Source: Rhizobacter sp. (lineage in GTDB: Bacteria; Pseudomonadota; Gammaproteobacteria; Burkholderiales; Burkholderiaceae_C). From it: DNA of 7,051 bases. A program made the position numbers and the translations under genes. Location of the stretch: contig JANYBE010000044.1 of assembly GCA_025360945.1 (NCBI GenBank), positions 1-7,051 on the forward strand, given 5' to 3'. Numbering within the stretch: position 1 is the stretch's first letter; each line of letters opens with the position of its first letter. The notes under the pieces were generated by a model that saw nothing but the letters and a program-made list of their open reading frames with translations, was not told the DNA's origin and did no database searches. Shown here in pieces: positions 1 through 6,050 of the stretch.

Positions 1-300
1 CGACAGCGGTGCTACCAACACGAACACCAGGTTGCCGGTGATCTTGCTCTGGATCAGCGACGAGCTGCTGTTTGCGAACGCGTTCTGCAGCACGCTCATC
101 ATCACCAGGCCGGGGATCAAGAAGCTTGTGTAGCCGACCGAGCCGTAGACCTTCACGTGGTCTTCGAGCACGTGGCCGAAGATCAGCAGGTACAGGATCG
201 CTGTCAGCACCGGCGCGGCCACGGTCTGGAAGCTGACCTTCCAGAAGCGCAGCACTTCCTTGTAGAGCAGTGTGCGGGCACCGGCGAGCGCGCTGCTCAT
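1..300 (-). CDS. ABC-2 type exporter permease, YadH-like (N-terminal part, cut by window edge)
   Basis: Membrane subunit of an ATP-driven exporter; it would form the transport path in the inner membrane and be powered by the ATPase encoded just upstream. The first 100 residues are visible. They hold an amphipathic N-terminal segment (LLYKEVLRFWK at about 11-21), a first membrane helix at about 26-42 (ending LYLLIFG), and a second starting near residue 60 (FLIPGLVMMSVLQ), the usual opening of ABC-2 permeases such as YadH. The ATG at 298-300 overlaps the ATPase stop codon as ATGA. It has an AGGGG ribosome site at 308-312, seven bases upstream, so the start is well supported. The rest of the gene lies left of position 1. 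The substrate cannot be inferred; YadGH-type systems are mostly uncharacterised. Confidence 0.88.
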   Translation of the reverse strand, partial: MSSALAGARTLLYKEVLRFWKVSFQTVAAPVLTAILYLLIFGHVLEDHVKVYGSVGYTSFLIPGLVMMSVLQNAFANSSSSLIQSKITGNLVFVLVAPLS

Positions 301-1217
301 GCGCTCGCCCCTTGCATGATCTCCAGGAACACGTCCTCGAGGTCGGCGCGGCCGATCTCCAGATCCTCGGGCTGGCAACCGGCATTGCGCAGCACGCCGA
401 GAATGGTCTCGACCTCGTGCGCGTCGTGCGCCGTGATCTGCACGATGCGGCCGGTGACGCGCGATTGCGCGGCGAGAGACAGCGGCAGCGGTGCGTCCAT
501 CTTGAAGCGCAGCATCGTGCTGGCGGTGCCGGCGAGCAGTGCCGAGGTGCGATCGAGCGCGACGACCCGGCCCTGCTTCAACATCGCGAGCCGCCCGCAC
601 AGCGCCTCGGCCTCCTCGAGGTAATGCGTGGTCAGCAGCACCGTATGCCCCTCCTTGTTGAGCCGGGCGACGAACTGCCACAGCGTCTGGCGCAGCTCGA
701 CATCGACGCCCGCGGTCGGTTCGTCGAGCACGATCACCGGAGGCCGGTGCACCAGCGCCTGCGCGACCAGCACGCGGCGCTTCATGCCGCCCGAGAGCTG
801 GCGCATGTTCGCATCGGCCTTGTCGGTCAGGCCCAGGTTGGCCAGCAGCTCGTCGATCCACGCGTCGTTGTCGTGCACGCCGAAGTAGCCGCCCTGCAGG
901 CGTAGCGCCTCGCGCACGCTGAAGAACGGATCGAACACCAGCTCCTGCGGCACGATGCCCAGCGAACGGCGCGCGGCAGCGTAGTCACTTACGACATCGT
1001 GCCCGTGCACCAGCACGCTGCCGCTGCTCGCGCTCGCCAGCCCGGCAAGAATGCTGATCAGCGTCGTCTTGCCAGCGCCGTTCGGGCCAAGCAGGCCAAA
1101 GAATTCGCCGGGTTCGATATCAAAACTCACATCGTCCAGCGCCCTGACCGCGCCGCGGGCGCTGCCGTACGTCTTGCCGACGTTCTGGAATGAAATCGCT
1201 GCAGTGGTGCTGGACAT
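297..1217 (-). CDS. ABC transporter ATP-binding protein, YadG-like
   Basis: Cytoplasmic ATPase that would drive the ABC-2 permease encoded immediately downstream. With the ATG at 1215-1217 it is 306 residues, close to E. coli YadG as I recall it. All nucleotide-binding motifs are present: Walker A GPNGAGKT at 44-51, Q-loop glutamine 91, signature LSGGM at 141-145, Walker B VIVLDEP at 161-167 with catalytic Glu166, and H-loop His198. A C-terminal extension from about 230 to 306 is typical of the drug- and polysaccharide-exporter (DRA/CcmA-like) subfamily. The reading frame stays open upstream to 1604, but that part runs antisense through the TetR gene and is Arg/Gln-rich junk, so the start directly before the conserved N-terminus is chosen. 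No clear ribosome site precedes it. Expression is probably controlled by the divergent TetR gene. Confidence 0.93.
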   Translation of the reverse strand: MSSTTAAISFQNVGKTYGSARGAVRALDDVSFDIEPGEFFGLLGPNGAGKTTLISILAGLASASSGSVLVHGHDVVSDYAAARRSLGIVPQELVFDPFFSVREALRLQGGYFGVHDNDAWIDELLANLGLTDKADANMRQLSGGMKRRVLVAQALVHRPPVIVLDEPTAGVDVELRQTLWQFVARLNKEGHTVLLTTHYLEEAEALCGRLAMLKQGRVVALDRTSALLAGTASTMLRFKMDAPLPLSLAAQSRVTGRIVQITAHDAHEVETILGVLRNAGCQPEDLEIGRADLEDVFLEIMQGASA

Positions 1218-1331
1218 GATGAAGGCCGGGATTGTAGGCAGCCCACCCGCAACCTGCTCGCGTAGTGCCAATGCCGATGGGCCCTCGCTGCACTTGATGC
1301 TAGATTGGCCGCCGGGGACACACACGACACG
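1218..1331. promoter_or_regulatory. Divergent intergenic region, exporter / TetR; candidate extended -10 and palindrome
   Basis: These 114 bases separate the minus-strand exporter from the plus-strand TetR gene and must hold both promoters. On the plus strand TGCTAGATT (1298-1306) resembles an extended -10 element (TG-n-TATAAT); transcription from about 1313 would give a leader of about 19 bases before ATG 1332. An imperfect palindrome centred on GGGCCC (1279-1284) extends to CGA at 1275-1277 and TCG at 1285-1287 if one base is bulged; it could be an operator. GCCAAT (1267-1272) and ATTGGC (1304-1309) form another inverted pair, but 31 bases apart. All three are weak candidates read by eye. 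Confidence 0.35.
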
Positions 1332-2000
1332 ATGGCCACGCAGACCAAAAGACAGCCGCGACGAACCGCCGAGCGCATCCTCGAAGTCACGCTGGAGCTG
1401 TTCAACCGCTTCGGCGAGCCGAACGTGTCGACGACGCTGATCTCGGCCGAGCTTGGCATCAGTCCGGGCAACCTGTACTACCACTACCCGGCCAAAGACG
1501 AGTTGATCAACAGCCTGTTCGACCGTTACGAGCGCGCGCTGACCGAACTGCTGCGCGCGGCCGATGAGGTCGGCAATGTCGAGGACGCGTGGCTGTTCCT
1601 GCACATGCTCTTCGAGCTTATCTGGCAGTACCGATTCCTGTACCGCGACCTCAACGACCTGCTTTCAAAGAACCGTCGGCTCGAGACCCACTTCCAGTTC
1701 GTGTTGAAGAACAAGAACCAGGCGGTGCAATCGATGCTCGCCGGCCTGGGCCGCGGCAACGCGGTGAGCATCGCGCCGCGCGATGTCGAGCCAGTTGCCA
1801 CCGCGATGGTGGTCGTGCTCACCTACTGGCTGAGCTATGAGTACGTGCGCGATCCACGCAACGCGCTCGAGCCCGAAGCGGCGGGCGCCGCACTGATGCG
1901 CGGCGCGTCCCACGTGCTCAGCCTGCTCTCGCCATACCTCGCAGCGGACCAGCGCGAACACCTGCACGCGCTGGTCAACAACTACACGTTAGGAGACTGA
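1332..2000 (+). CDS. TetR/AcrR family transcriptional regulator
   Basis: DNA-binding repressor of the TetR family, 222 residues. The N-terminal helix-turn-helix domain spans about 11-60, with the recognition part ISPGNLYYHYPAKDELI at 43-59, a textbook TetR signature. The C-terminal ligand-binding part is helical and rich in aromatic residues (WLFLHMLFELIWQYRFLYRDL). Its layout resembles the TetR subgroup with the PF13972-type C-terminal domain; that assignment is from memory. ATG 1332 is preferred because it starts just before the conserved domain and a GGGGA lies at 1314-1318. An in-frame TTG at 1305 would add nine residues but overlaps the candidate -10 element. The gene is divergent from the YadGH-like exporter and one base from the downstream TPR gene, so it probably controls both transcripts. 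Its ligand is unknown; a hydrophobic or acyl compound is a guess from the lipid-related neighbours. Confidence 0.93.
   Translation: MATQTKRQPRRTAERILEVTLELFNRFGEPNVSTTLISAELGISPGNLYYHYPAKDELINSLFDRYERALTELLRAADEVGNVEDAWLFLHMLFELIWQYRFLYRDLNDLLSKNRRLETHFQFVLKNKNQAVQSMLAGLGRGNAVSIAPRDVEPVATAMVVVLTYWLSYEYVRDPRNALEPEAAGAALMRGASHVLSLLSPYLAADQREHLHALVNNYTLGD
1991..1995 (+). promoter_or_regulatory. Ribosome binding site of the TPR gene, inside the end of the TetR gene
   Basis: AGGAG lies six bases before the ATG at 2002 and within the last codons of the TetR gene, whose TGA is at 1998-2000. This arrangement fixes the downstream start and suggests translational coupling of the two genes. Confidence 0.75.
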
Positions 2001-2001
2001 C

Positions 2002-2775
2002 ATGGCCAAATGGACCAGCTTCCCGCACGACGCCCACGCATACACCTACGACCCGGCAGCGCTGAACAAGCACTGGACACGCCTGCACGCCGGTGACGCC
2101 GAACCGTTGCCGGCCGATGCGAAGGTGCTGGCCGCCTGGGCGCTGTTCCACGCGGGGGAGTTTCAAAAGGCCGCCGAGGCCGGGCTGAAAGCCGGCGGCG
2201 CCGGAATCACGGTCGCCAACAAGGCCCAGGCGATCTACGCGAACTACCTCGAAAAGAGCGAGAAGACCAAGCTCGCGCTGTTCATGGAAGTCGCCGAGCG
2301 CGCCGAGGCGCAGATCGCGGCCGACTCGAAGAGCGCCAACGCGCACTACTTCATGGCCTATGCGCTGGGGCGCTACAGCCAGGGCATCAGCATCGCGAAG
2401 GCGCTCGCGCAAGGTCTGGGCAGCAAGGTCAAGAGCGCGCTTGAGACGACAATCAAGCTCGCGCCCAAGCACGCCGATGCGCACATCGCGCTCGGTGCAT
2501 TCCACGCCGAGGTCATCGACAAGGTCGGCTCGCTGCTCGGGCGCACCCAGGGCGCGAGCAAGGACGCGGGGCTGTCGATGTACAGGACCGCGCTGAAGCT
2601 GAACCCGACCTCGGCGATCGCGATGGTCGAGTACGCGAACGGGCTCGTGATGCTGGAGGGCGAGAAGAAGATGAATGAAGCGACGCAGCTCTACGAAGAT
2701 GCCGCGGCCTGCACACCGCTGGACGCGATGGAACGACTGGACGTGGAGATGGCCAAGGCCGAACTCGAGGACTGA
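2002..2775 (+). CDS. Tetratricopeptide-repeat protein of unknown function (RMDN-like pattern)
   Basis: A 257-residue soluble, helical protein with no signal peptide or membrane segment, so probably cytoplasmic. TPR-like helix pairs can be seen at about 42-63 (AWALFHAGEFQKAAEAGLKAG), 144-172 (ALETTIKLAPKHADAHIALGAFHAEV) and 190-235 (MYRTALKLNPTSAIAMVEYANG, then EATQLYEDA). A stretch around 160-205 (ALGAFHAEVIDKVGSLLGR, a spacer, then a TPR ending LKLNP) recalls the TPR arrangement of regulator-of-microtubule-dynamics-like (RMDN) proteins, which have bacterial relatives; this is pattern memory, not a search. TPRs bind protein partners; no catalytic motif is apparent. The start has a strong ribosome site and follows the TetR stop by one base, so the two genes form an operon. 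It converges on the wax ester synthase gene. Function is not known. Confidence 0.85.
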   Translation: MAKWTSFPHDAHAYTYDPAALNKHWTRLHAGDAEPLPADAKVLAAWALFHAGEFQKAAEAGLKAGGAGITVANKAQAIYANYLEKSEKTKLALFMEVAERAEAQIAADSKSANAHYFMAYALGRYSQGISIAKALAQGLGSKVKSALETTIKLAPKHADAHIALGAFHAEVIDKVGSLLGRTQGASKDAGLSMYRTALKLNPTSAIAMVEYANGLVMLEGEKKMNEATQLYEDAAACTPLDAMERLDVEMAKAELED

Positions 2776-2840
2776 GGTGGCACGGACTTTCAAGGGCCCT
2801 TGCCCGGTACCTCAGGTGCCCGGCGCCACCGCGGGCGAAG
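2776..2840. terminator. Short convergent intergenic region with GC-rich inverted repeats; possible bidirectional terminator
   Basis: These 65 bases lie exactly between the stop codons of the TPR gene (plus) and the wax ester synthase gene (minus). They contain a perfect 12-base palindrome, CAAGGGCCCTTG (2791-2802), and an outer inverted pair GGTGGC (2776-2781) / GCCACC (2825-2830) at the two edges. Folding could stop transcription from both sides. No T-tract follows either arm, so a classical intrinsic terminator is not shown. Confidence 0.35.
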
Positions 2841-4268
2841 TCAGGCGCCCTCTCCCCACGGCAGCATCATCGCCATCAACAGCAGCTTCTCGAACTCGGG
2901 TTCAAATCGGTCGATGATCGCTTGCGGATGCGGGCACAGTTTCTTGTCGGTGATGAGCCCGAACTGAACCCCGCCTCCGTACGACAGGATGCTCACGCCC
3001 ACGCCGATATCGCCCGAGGCCGGCACCCAAAACATAGTCTGGCGCAGTGTCGCGCCGCAGAACTTCAGCGGCACGGCCGGGCCTGGCACATTCGTCATTA
3101 CTGCGGTCGCCTTCTTTGCGAACAGGCCGAGAAGCCCGTCCTGCACCGGCTTGATCAACAGGCCGGCGACTGCGAGCACCGCGAACGCGAGCAGCGGCTG
3201 ATAGCTATCCTTCAACTGGTTCATACGCACGCGCACCGCATAGACGCGCTCGATCGGGTTATCGATGCCGATCGGCAGCGTGAGCGGCGCCAGGCCGAAG
3301 CGGTTGCCGAGTTTCCAGGCCTGCTCGAGCGGGCGCAGGTTGACCGGCACCATCGCGCGGATCTCCTTGCCGGTAGGATCGTCGCCCTGCTCGCGCAGGT
3401 ACGCGCCGATCGCGCCGGCCACGCAGGCCAGCAGCACGTCGTTGATCGAACAGCCAAGGGCCTTGCCGACGGCCTTGACGTCCTCCAGCGGCAGCGGCTC
3501 GCCCCAGGCGACGATCTTCTGGCCGATCGGCTTGCCCTTGAGTAGCGTCGGCGAATCGTCGGCCATCAGCGCCATCGCGGCGACATCGCCCAGTACCTTC
3601 GCACCGGTGCGCGCCATCTCGAGCGAACCGATCAAGCCCTGCTGCGGATGCGACAGCACTGCCACCGACTTTGCGACACCGCCGCCATACATGCCGATCG
3701 CCTTGGTCGCCAGGTCGGTGAGCGGCTTCATCACCGCATCCGAGAGCCAGTCGCCATCGCTCTCGGGTGCCTCGCGCTTTTTGCGCTTGGGCGGGTCGAT
3801 GCCACCATCGGTGATGGCCATCATCACCGAGATGAGCGCGATGCCGTCGCCGATGCAATGGTGCACGCGCGCGACCAGTGCGCTGCCGCCTTCATAGCCA
3901 TCGATCAGGTGGAACTGCCAGAGTGGGTGATCGGGGTCGAGCGGCGTGTTCGCAAGGTCGCCGACCAGCGCCTGCAAGGCCTCGCGTTCGCCCTGGCCCT
4001 TCTCGCGCGCCAGTTTCTGATGCAACACGTGGCGTCCGATGTCGAAGGCCGCGTCGTGCACCCAGTTTGCGCCCATCGCATCGGGCACGACCTTCTGACG
4101 AAAGCGCTCGTACTTGAGCAGCTTGTCTTCGACGCGCTCGCACAACGCGGCGTGCGTGATGCCGGGTTGGAGCAGCCAGACGCCGACGATCATCATCAGG
4201 TTGACGTCGTTGTCCATCCGCAGCCAGGCGGTATCCACGCGCGACATGCGCTGTGTTGCTGCGGTCAT
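2841..4268 (-). CDS. Wax ester synthase / diacylglycerol O-acyltransferase (WS/DGAT)
   Basis: Acyltransferase that moves the acyl group of acyl-CoA to a fatty alcohol or diacylglycerol, giving wax esters or triacylglycerol; family members work at the inner membrane where lipid bodies form. It is 475 residues, normal for the family. Visible motifs in order: N-terminal MSRVDTAWLRMD (8-19), PLW at 115-117, catalytic HHCIGDG (136-142, the HHxxxDG motif with His137 as presumed general base), SINDV at 274-278, VNLRP at 309-313, GNRFG at 321-325, and NVPGP at 393-397. A hydrophobic stretch at about 359-373 may contact membrane. The frame is open up to 4346, but ATG 4266-4268 is chosen because it has an ideal AGGAG seven bases upstream and precedes the conserved N-terminus. 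It is divergent from an acyl-CoA-binding protein gene, a fitting partner for supplying substrate. Substrate preference cannot be read from sequence. Confidence 0.95.
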   Translation of the reverse strand: MTAATQRMSRVDTAWLRMDNDVNLMMIVGVWLLQPGITHAALCERVEDKLLKYERFRQKVVPDAMGANWVHDAAFDIGRHVLHQKLAREKGQGEREALQALVGDLANTPLDPDHPLWQFHLIDGYEGGSALVARVHHCIGDGIALISVMMAITDGGIDPPKRKKREAPESDGDWLSDAVMKPLTDLATKAIGMYGGGVAKSVAVLSHPQQGLIGSLEMARTGAKVLGDVAAMALMADDSPTLLKGKPIGQKIVAWGEPLPLEDVKAVGKALGCSINDVLLACVAGAIGAYLREQGDDPTGKEIRAMVPVNLRPLEQAWKLGNRFGLAPLTLPIGIDNPIERVYAVRVRMNQLKDSYQPLLAFAVLAVAGLLIKPVQDGLLGLFAKKATAVMTNVPGPAVPLKFCGATLRQTMFWVPASGDIGVGVSILSYGGGVQFGLITDKKLCPHPQAIIDRFEPEFEKLLLMAMMLPWGEGA

Positions 4269-4275
4269 GGGGTTT

Positions 4276-4280
4276 CTCCT
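4276..4280 (-). promoter_or_regulatory. Ribosome binding site fixing the WS/DGAT start
   Basis: AGGAG on the minus strand sits seven bases before ATG 4266-4268. It decides in favour of the 475-residue product over the longer open frame that begins at 4346 and crosses the divergent promoter region. Confidence 0.8.
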
Positions 4281-4350
4281 TGATGTGTTCTTGTACGCGA
4301 CCCCAAGATGCTGGGTAACATCGGTGCCGTCAATGGACATTTTCACTCAC

Positions 4351-4355
4351 GGGAG
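4351..4355 (+). promoter_or_regulatory. Ribosome binding site of the acyl-CoA-binding protein gene
   Basis: GGGAG lies nine bases before ATG 4365. It supports the 84-residue product rather than the longer open frame beginning at 4308. Confidence 0.7.
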
Positions 4356-4364
4356 ACGCATACC

Positions 4365-4619
4365 ATGGCCGATTTGAAAGCCCAGTTTGAACAGGCCGTC
4401 GCCGAGTCGAAGAGCCTGCCCGAAAAGCCGGACAACATGACGCTGCTGAAGATCTACGCACTGTACAAGCAGGCTAGCAGCGGTGATGCGGACGGCAAGC
4501 GGCCGGGTTTTTCCGACATGGTGGGACGCGCCAAATGGGACGCGTGGAATGCGCTAACGGGCCAGAGCAGCGACGAAGCCATGCAGGCCTACGTCGACCT
4601 GATCGAGTCGCTCAAGTAA
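4365..4619 (+). CDS. Acyl-CoA-binding protein (ACBP)
   Basis: Small cytosolic carrier, 84 residues, that binds long-chain acyl-CoA esters with high affinity and can deliver them to acyltransferases or buffer the pool. The length matches the single-domain ACBP family (about 86 residues). The ligand-binding signature is intact: YALYKQAS at 31-38, in which Tyr31, Tyr34 and Lys35 match the Tyr28, Tyr31 and Lys32 of bovine ACBP. GRAKWDAWNAL at 54-64 supplies Lys57, and Tyr76 matches bovine Tyr73. The four-helix pattern is complete with no extra domain. It is divergent from WS/DGAT, an enzyme that consumes acyl-CoA, which suggests a shared role in neutral-lipid synthesis. It converges on the PHA-system gene with only six bases between stop codons, so their transcripts probably overlap. 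Confidence 0.95.
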   Translation: MADLKAQFEQAVAESKSLPEKPDNMTLLKIYALYKQASSGDADGKRPGFSDMVGRAKWDAWNALTGQSSDEAMQAYVDLIESLK

Positions 4620-4625
4620 GGCGCG

Positions 4626-4958
4626 CTACTTCTTCTTTGCGGCTGCCTTCTTGGCGGGGGCGGCCGCGCTCTTGGCCAGCAATGCATCGAGGTTCTTCTC
4701 GATCTCGGCCTCGATGGTCTTGCTGAACGCGCCGAGTAAAAAGCCCAGCTTCGCGTCCAGCGCGAAGTGGTCGGCAGCGACGATCAGTTCGCCCCTTACC
4801 CCCGCACGGGTGAACTCCACCGTATCGCTGGTCTCGCCTTCGAGAATCGTGCACTCCATATCGAAGTTCTTCTCGACGTCCTCGGCCCATTGAAGCGCGA
4901 CCCGGCGCGCCTTGGCCAGGCCAAGCGCGTGAGTGCGGTGGATGTGAATGTCGGGCAT
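4626..4958 (-). CDS. Polyhydroxyalkanoic acid (PHA) system family protein
   Basis: Small protein of 110 residues resembling the PHA granule region family (PF09650-type). The hallmark N-terminus PDIHIHRTHALGLAKAR (2-18) is followed by QWAEDVEKNF and a predicted beta-rich middle (CTILEGETSDTVEFTRAGVRGELIVAAD, 36-63), then a helix at about 68-95. Members are found near PHA genes and are thought to associate with granules; the exact job is not settled. The C-terminus (98-110) is only Ala, Pro, Ser and Lys, ending in three lysines, like the basic tails of PhaF-type phasins and histone H1-like proteins. An ATG at 4965-4967 would add three residues, but a GAGGA nine bases before ATG 4956-4958 favours the shorter form. 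The gene is last in the minus-strand run, 12 bases after the aminopeptidase stop. Confidence 0.85.
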   Translation of the reverse strand: MPDIHIHRTHALGLAKARRVALQWAEDVEKNFDMECTILEGETSDTVEFTRAGVRGELIVAADHFALDAKLGFLLGAFSKTIEAEIEKNLDALLAKSAAAPAKKAAAKKK

Positions 4959-4967
4959 GGAGAACAT

Positions 4968-4972
4968 TCCTC
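4968..4972 (-). promoter_or_regulatory. Ribosome binding site of the PHA-system gene, overlapping the aminopeptidase stop codon
   Basis: GAGGA on the minus strand overlaps the TGA stop (4971-4973) of the upstream aminopeptidase gene and sits nine bases before ATG 4956-4958. It is too close to the alternative ATG at 4965-4967 to serve it. The overlap suggests translational coupling. Confidence 0.65.
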
Positions 4973-6050
4973 AGGGCAGTTGGGCACGGCGTTCGTCTTG
5001 CGGCAATGCGGCCAGGCGTTTGACCTCGGCGTAGAAGCGGTCGAAATCGCGCCCCTCGCGTTCAAACAGGCGCTCGAAGTTGGGCACGAGATCGGTGTAC
5101 GCCGCGAGCACACCGAACGACGCATTGTTGGCACGCGCGAGCCAGCCGTCATACCCTGAAAACCCGCCCCAGCGCTCGCGCTTCGTTGCCTCGTAGTCGG
5201 CGCGCAACTGCGTCATCAGCGTGGCCTTGCCAGCACGCTTGGCGTCATCGCTTGAGGCGCTGTCGTACAGCGCCGTGAGCGCGTCCCGGTAGCGTTTCGT
5301 CAGCGCCCGAAAGTCCTGCCGCCGCGCATCGCTCAGCGCCAGCGCCTCGCGTGCCTGCGCACTCGCGTGCTGCGCCAGCCACCGCCCGCCGCCGATGCGC
5401 TCGACGGCGGTCGCGAAGGATTCGTTGAACACGGTGTCGCCCTTCGCATACGCGATCTGGTGCGCAAGCTCGTGAAAGATCAGGCGCGCCAGATCGCCTT
5501 CGGGGTAACCGATGAAGGTGTTCAGCAGCGGGTCGGCAAAGGTGTCGAACGGCAGCTTGCCCAGCGTCGAATACGCCGGCACGCCGTAAACGCTGACCTC
5601 CAGGCCCTGCACGCGCAGCGTCTCGGCGAAGGTCTTCGCCTCGGCCTCATCGTAGTAGCCGCGGTAGCCGACACAGCCGACGACCGGGAAGCACCAGGTC
5701 CGAAGGCGCAGGCTCAGCTCGGGCGCGGCGACCACGTTCCAGATCACGTTGTTGCGGTGCAGGTCGGCGTAGCGACGGTAGCTGGCGTTGTCGGGTTCGT
5801 GCAGCTCGGTGACCGCGTAGTCGCGGATGCGCTGGCTGAGAAGCAGCCGCTCCTTCAGCGCCGCAGAGGTCTGTTCGTCAGCGAGCCACTCGGGCAGCGG
5901 CTTCGCGGCACGCACCAGCGCGAGGTGACCATCGGCCGCTTGCGCGTAGTAGCCCAGCGTGCTGCACCCTGAGCTCAGACAGACGCCGGCGCCCGCGAGC
6001 AGCACGACCCCGATCAGACTCAGACTCGCCATCAGCCACCAGCGCTTCAC
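4971..6050 (-). CDS. Predicted aminopeptidase, probable lipoprotein (PF10023-like)
   Basis: Predicted zinc metallopeptidase of 359 residues. The N-terminus MKRWWLM plus a hydrophobic segment (about 8-24) looks like an export signal and leads to LSSGC with Cys29 as candidate lipidation site. The residue at -3 is Ser rather than the usual Leu, so the lipobox is atypical; GCSTLGYYAQA fits my memory of the family. Conserved-looking VGYRGYYDE lies at 127-135. The catalytic motif is HELAH (193-197), and NESFATAVE (209-217) supplies Glu210 as probable third zinc ligand, a gluzincin-type layout. The protein would act in the periplasm or at a membrane. The GTG at 6048-6050 is chosen because it overlaps the upstream oxidoreductase stop as GTGA and gives a positively charged signal start; ATG 6030-6032 is the alternative. 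The frame stays open to 6233, but that part overlaps the oxidoreductase. Natural substrates are unknown. Confidence 0.87.
   Translation of the reverse strand: MKRWWLMASLSLIGVVLLAGAGVCLSSGCSTLGYYAQAADGHLALVRAAKPLPEWLADEQTSAALKERLLLSQRIRDYAVTELHEPDNASYRRYADLHRNNVIWNVVAAPELSLRLRTWCFPVVGCVGYRGYYDEAEAKTFAETLRVQGLEVSVYGVPAYSTLGKLPFDTFADPLLNTFIGYPEGDLARLIFHELAHQIAYAKGDTVFNESFATAVERIGGGRWLAQHASAQAREALALSDARRQDFRALTKRYRDALTALYDSASSDDAKRAGKATLMTQLRADYEATKRERWGGFSGYDGWLARANNASFGVLAAYTDLVPNFERLFEREGRDFDRFYAEVKRLAALPQDERRAQLP

Larger units (their letters stand above)
4269..4364. promoter_or_regulatory. Divergent promoter region between WS/DGAT and acyl-CoA-binding protein genes
   Basis: A 96-base gap that must serve both genes. 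On the minus strand TTGACG (plus-strand positions 4328-4333) is a good -35 hexamer, with CATCTT (4305-4310) 17 bases on as a poor -10, which would drive WS/DGAT. On the plus strand TTGTAC (4291-4296) and TAACAT (4316-4321), 19 bases apart, are a weaker pair for the acyl-CoA-binding protein gene. The two candidates interleave, so shared control is plausible. No convincing operator palindrome was seen. Confidence 0.3.

Noticed and set aside
1267..1309. GCCAAT ... ATTGGC inverted pair as the TetR operator
   Set aside because: The arms are only six bases and lie 31 bases apart, unlike the compact operators of TetR proteins; likely chance.
1218..1604. N-terminal extension of the ABC ATPase frame
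   Set aside because: It runs antisense through the TetR gene, shows no ABC features, and a good family-matching start exists at 1217.
1975..2793. 272-residue minus-strand open frame opposite the TPR gene
   Set aside because: The plus-strand TPR protein has recognisable repeats and a strong ribosome site; the antisense product is low-complexity Arg/Val/Leu-rich with no family resemblance.
2922..4283. Several long plus-strand open frames (for example 2922-3545, 3265-3897, 3648-4283) opposite WS/DGAT
   Set aside because: They are antisense to a clearly real gene, are Arg/His/Gln- or Ser/Pro-rich without recognisable motifs, and are expected by chance at this GC content.
4971..5972. Plus-strand open frames opposite the aminopeptidase (such as 5367-5972)
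   Set aside because: They are shadows of the minus-strand gene that holds HELAH and a signal sequence; no motif or ribosome site supports them.
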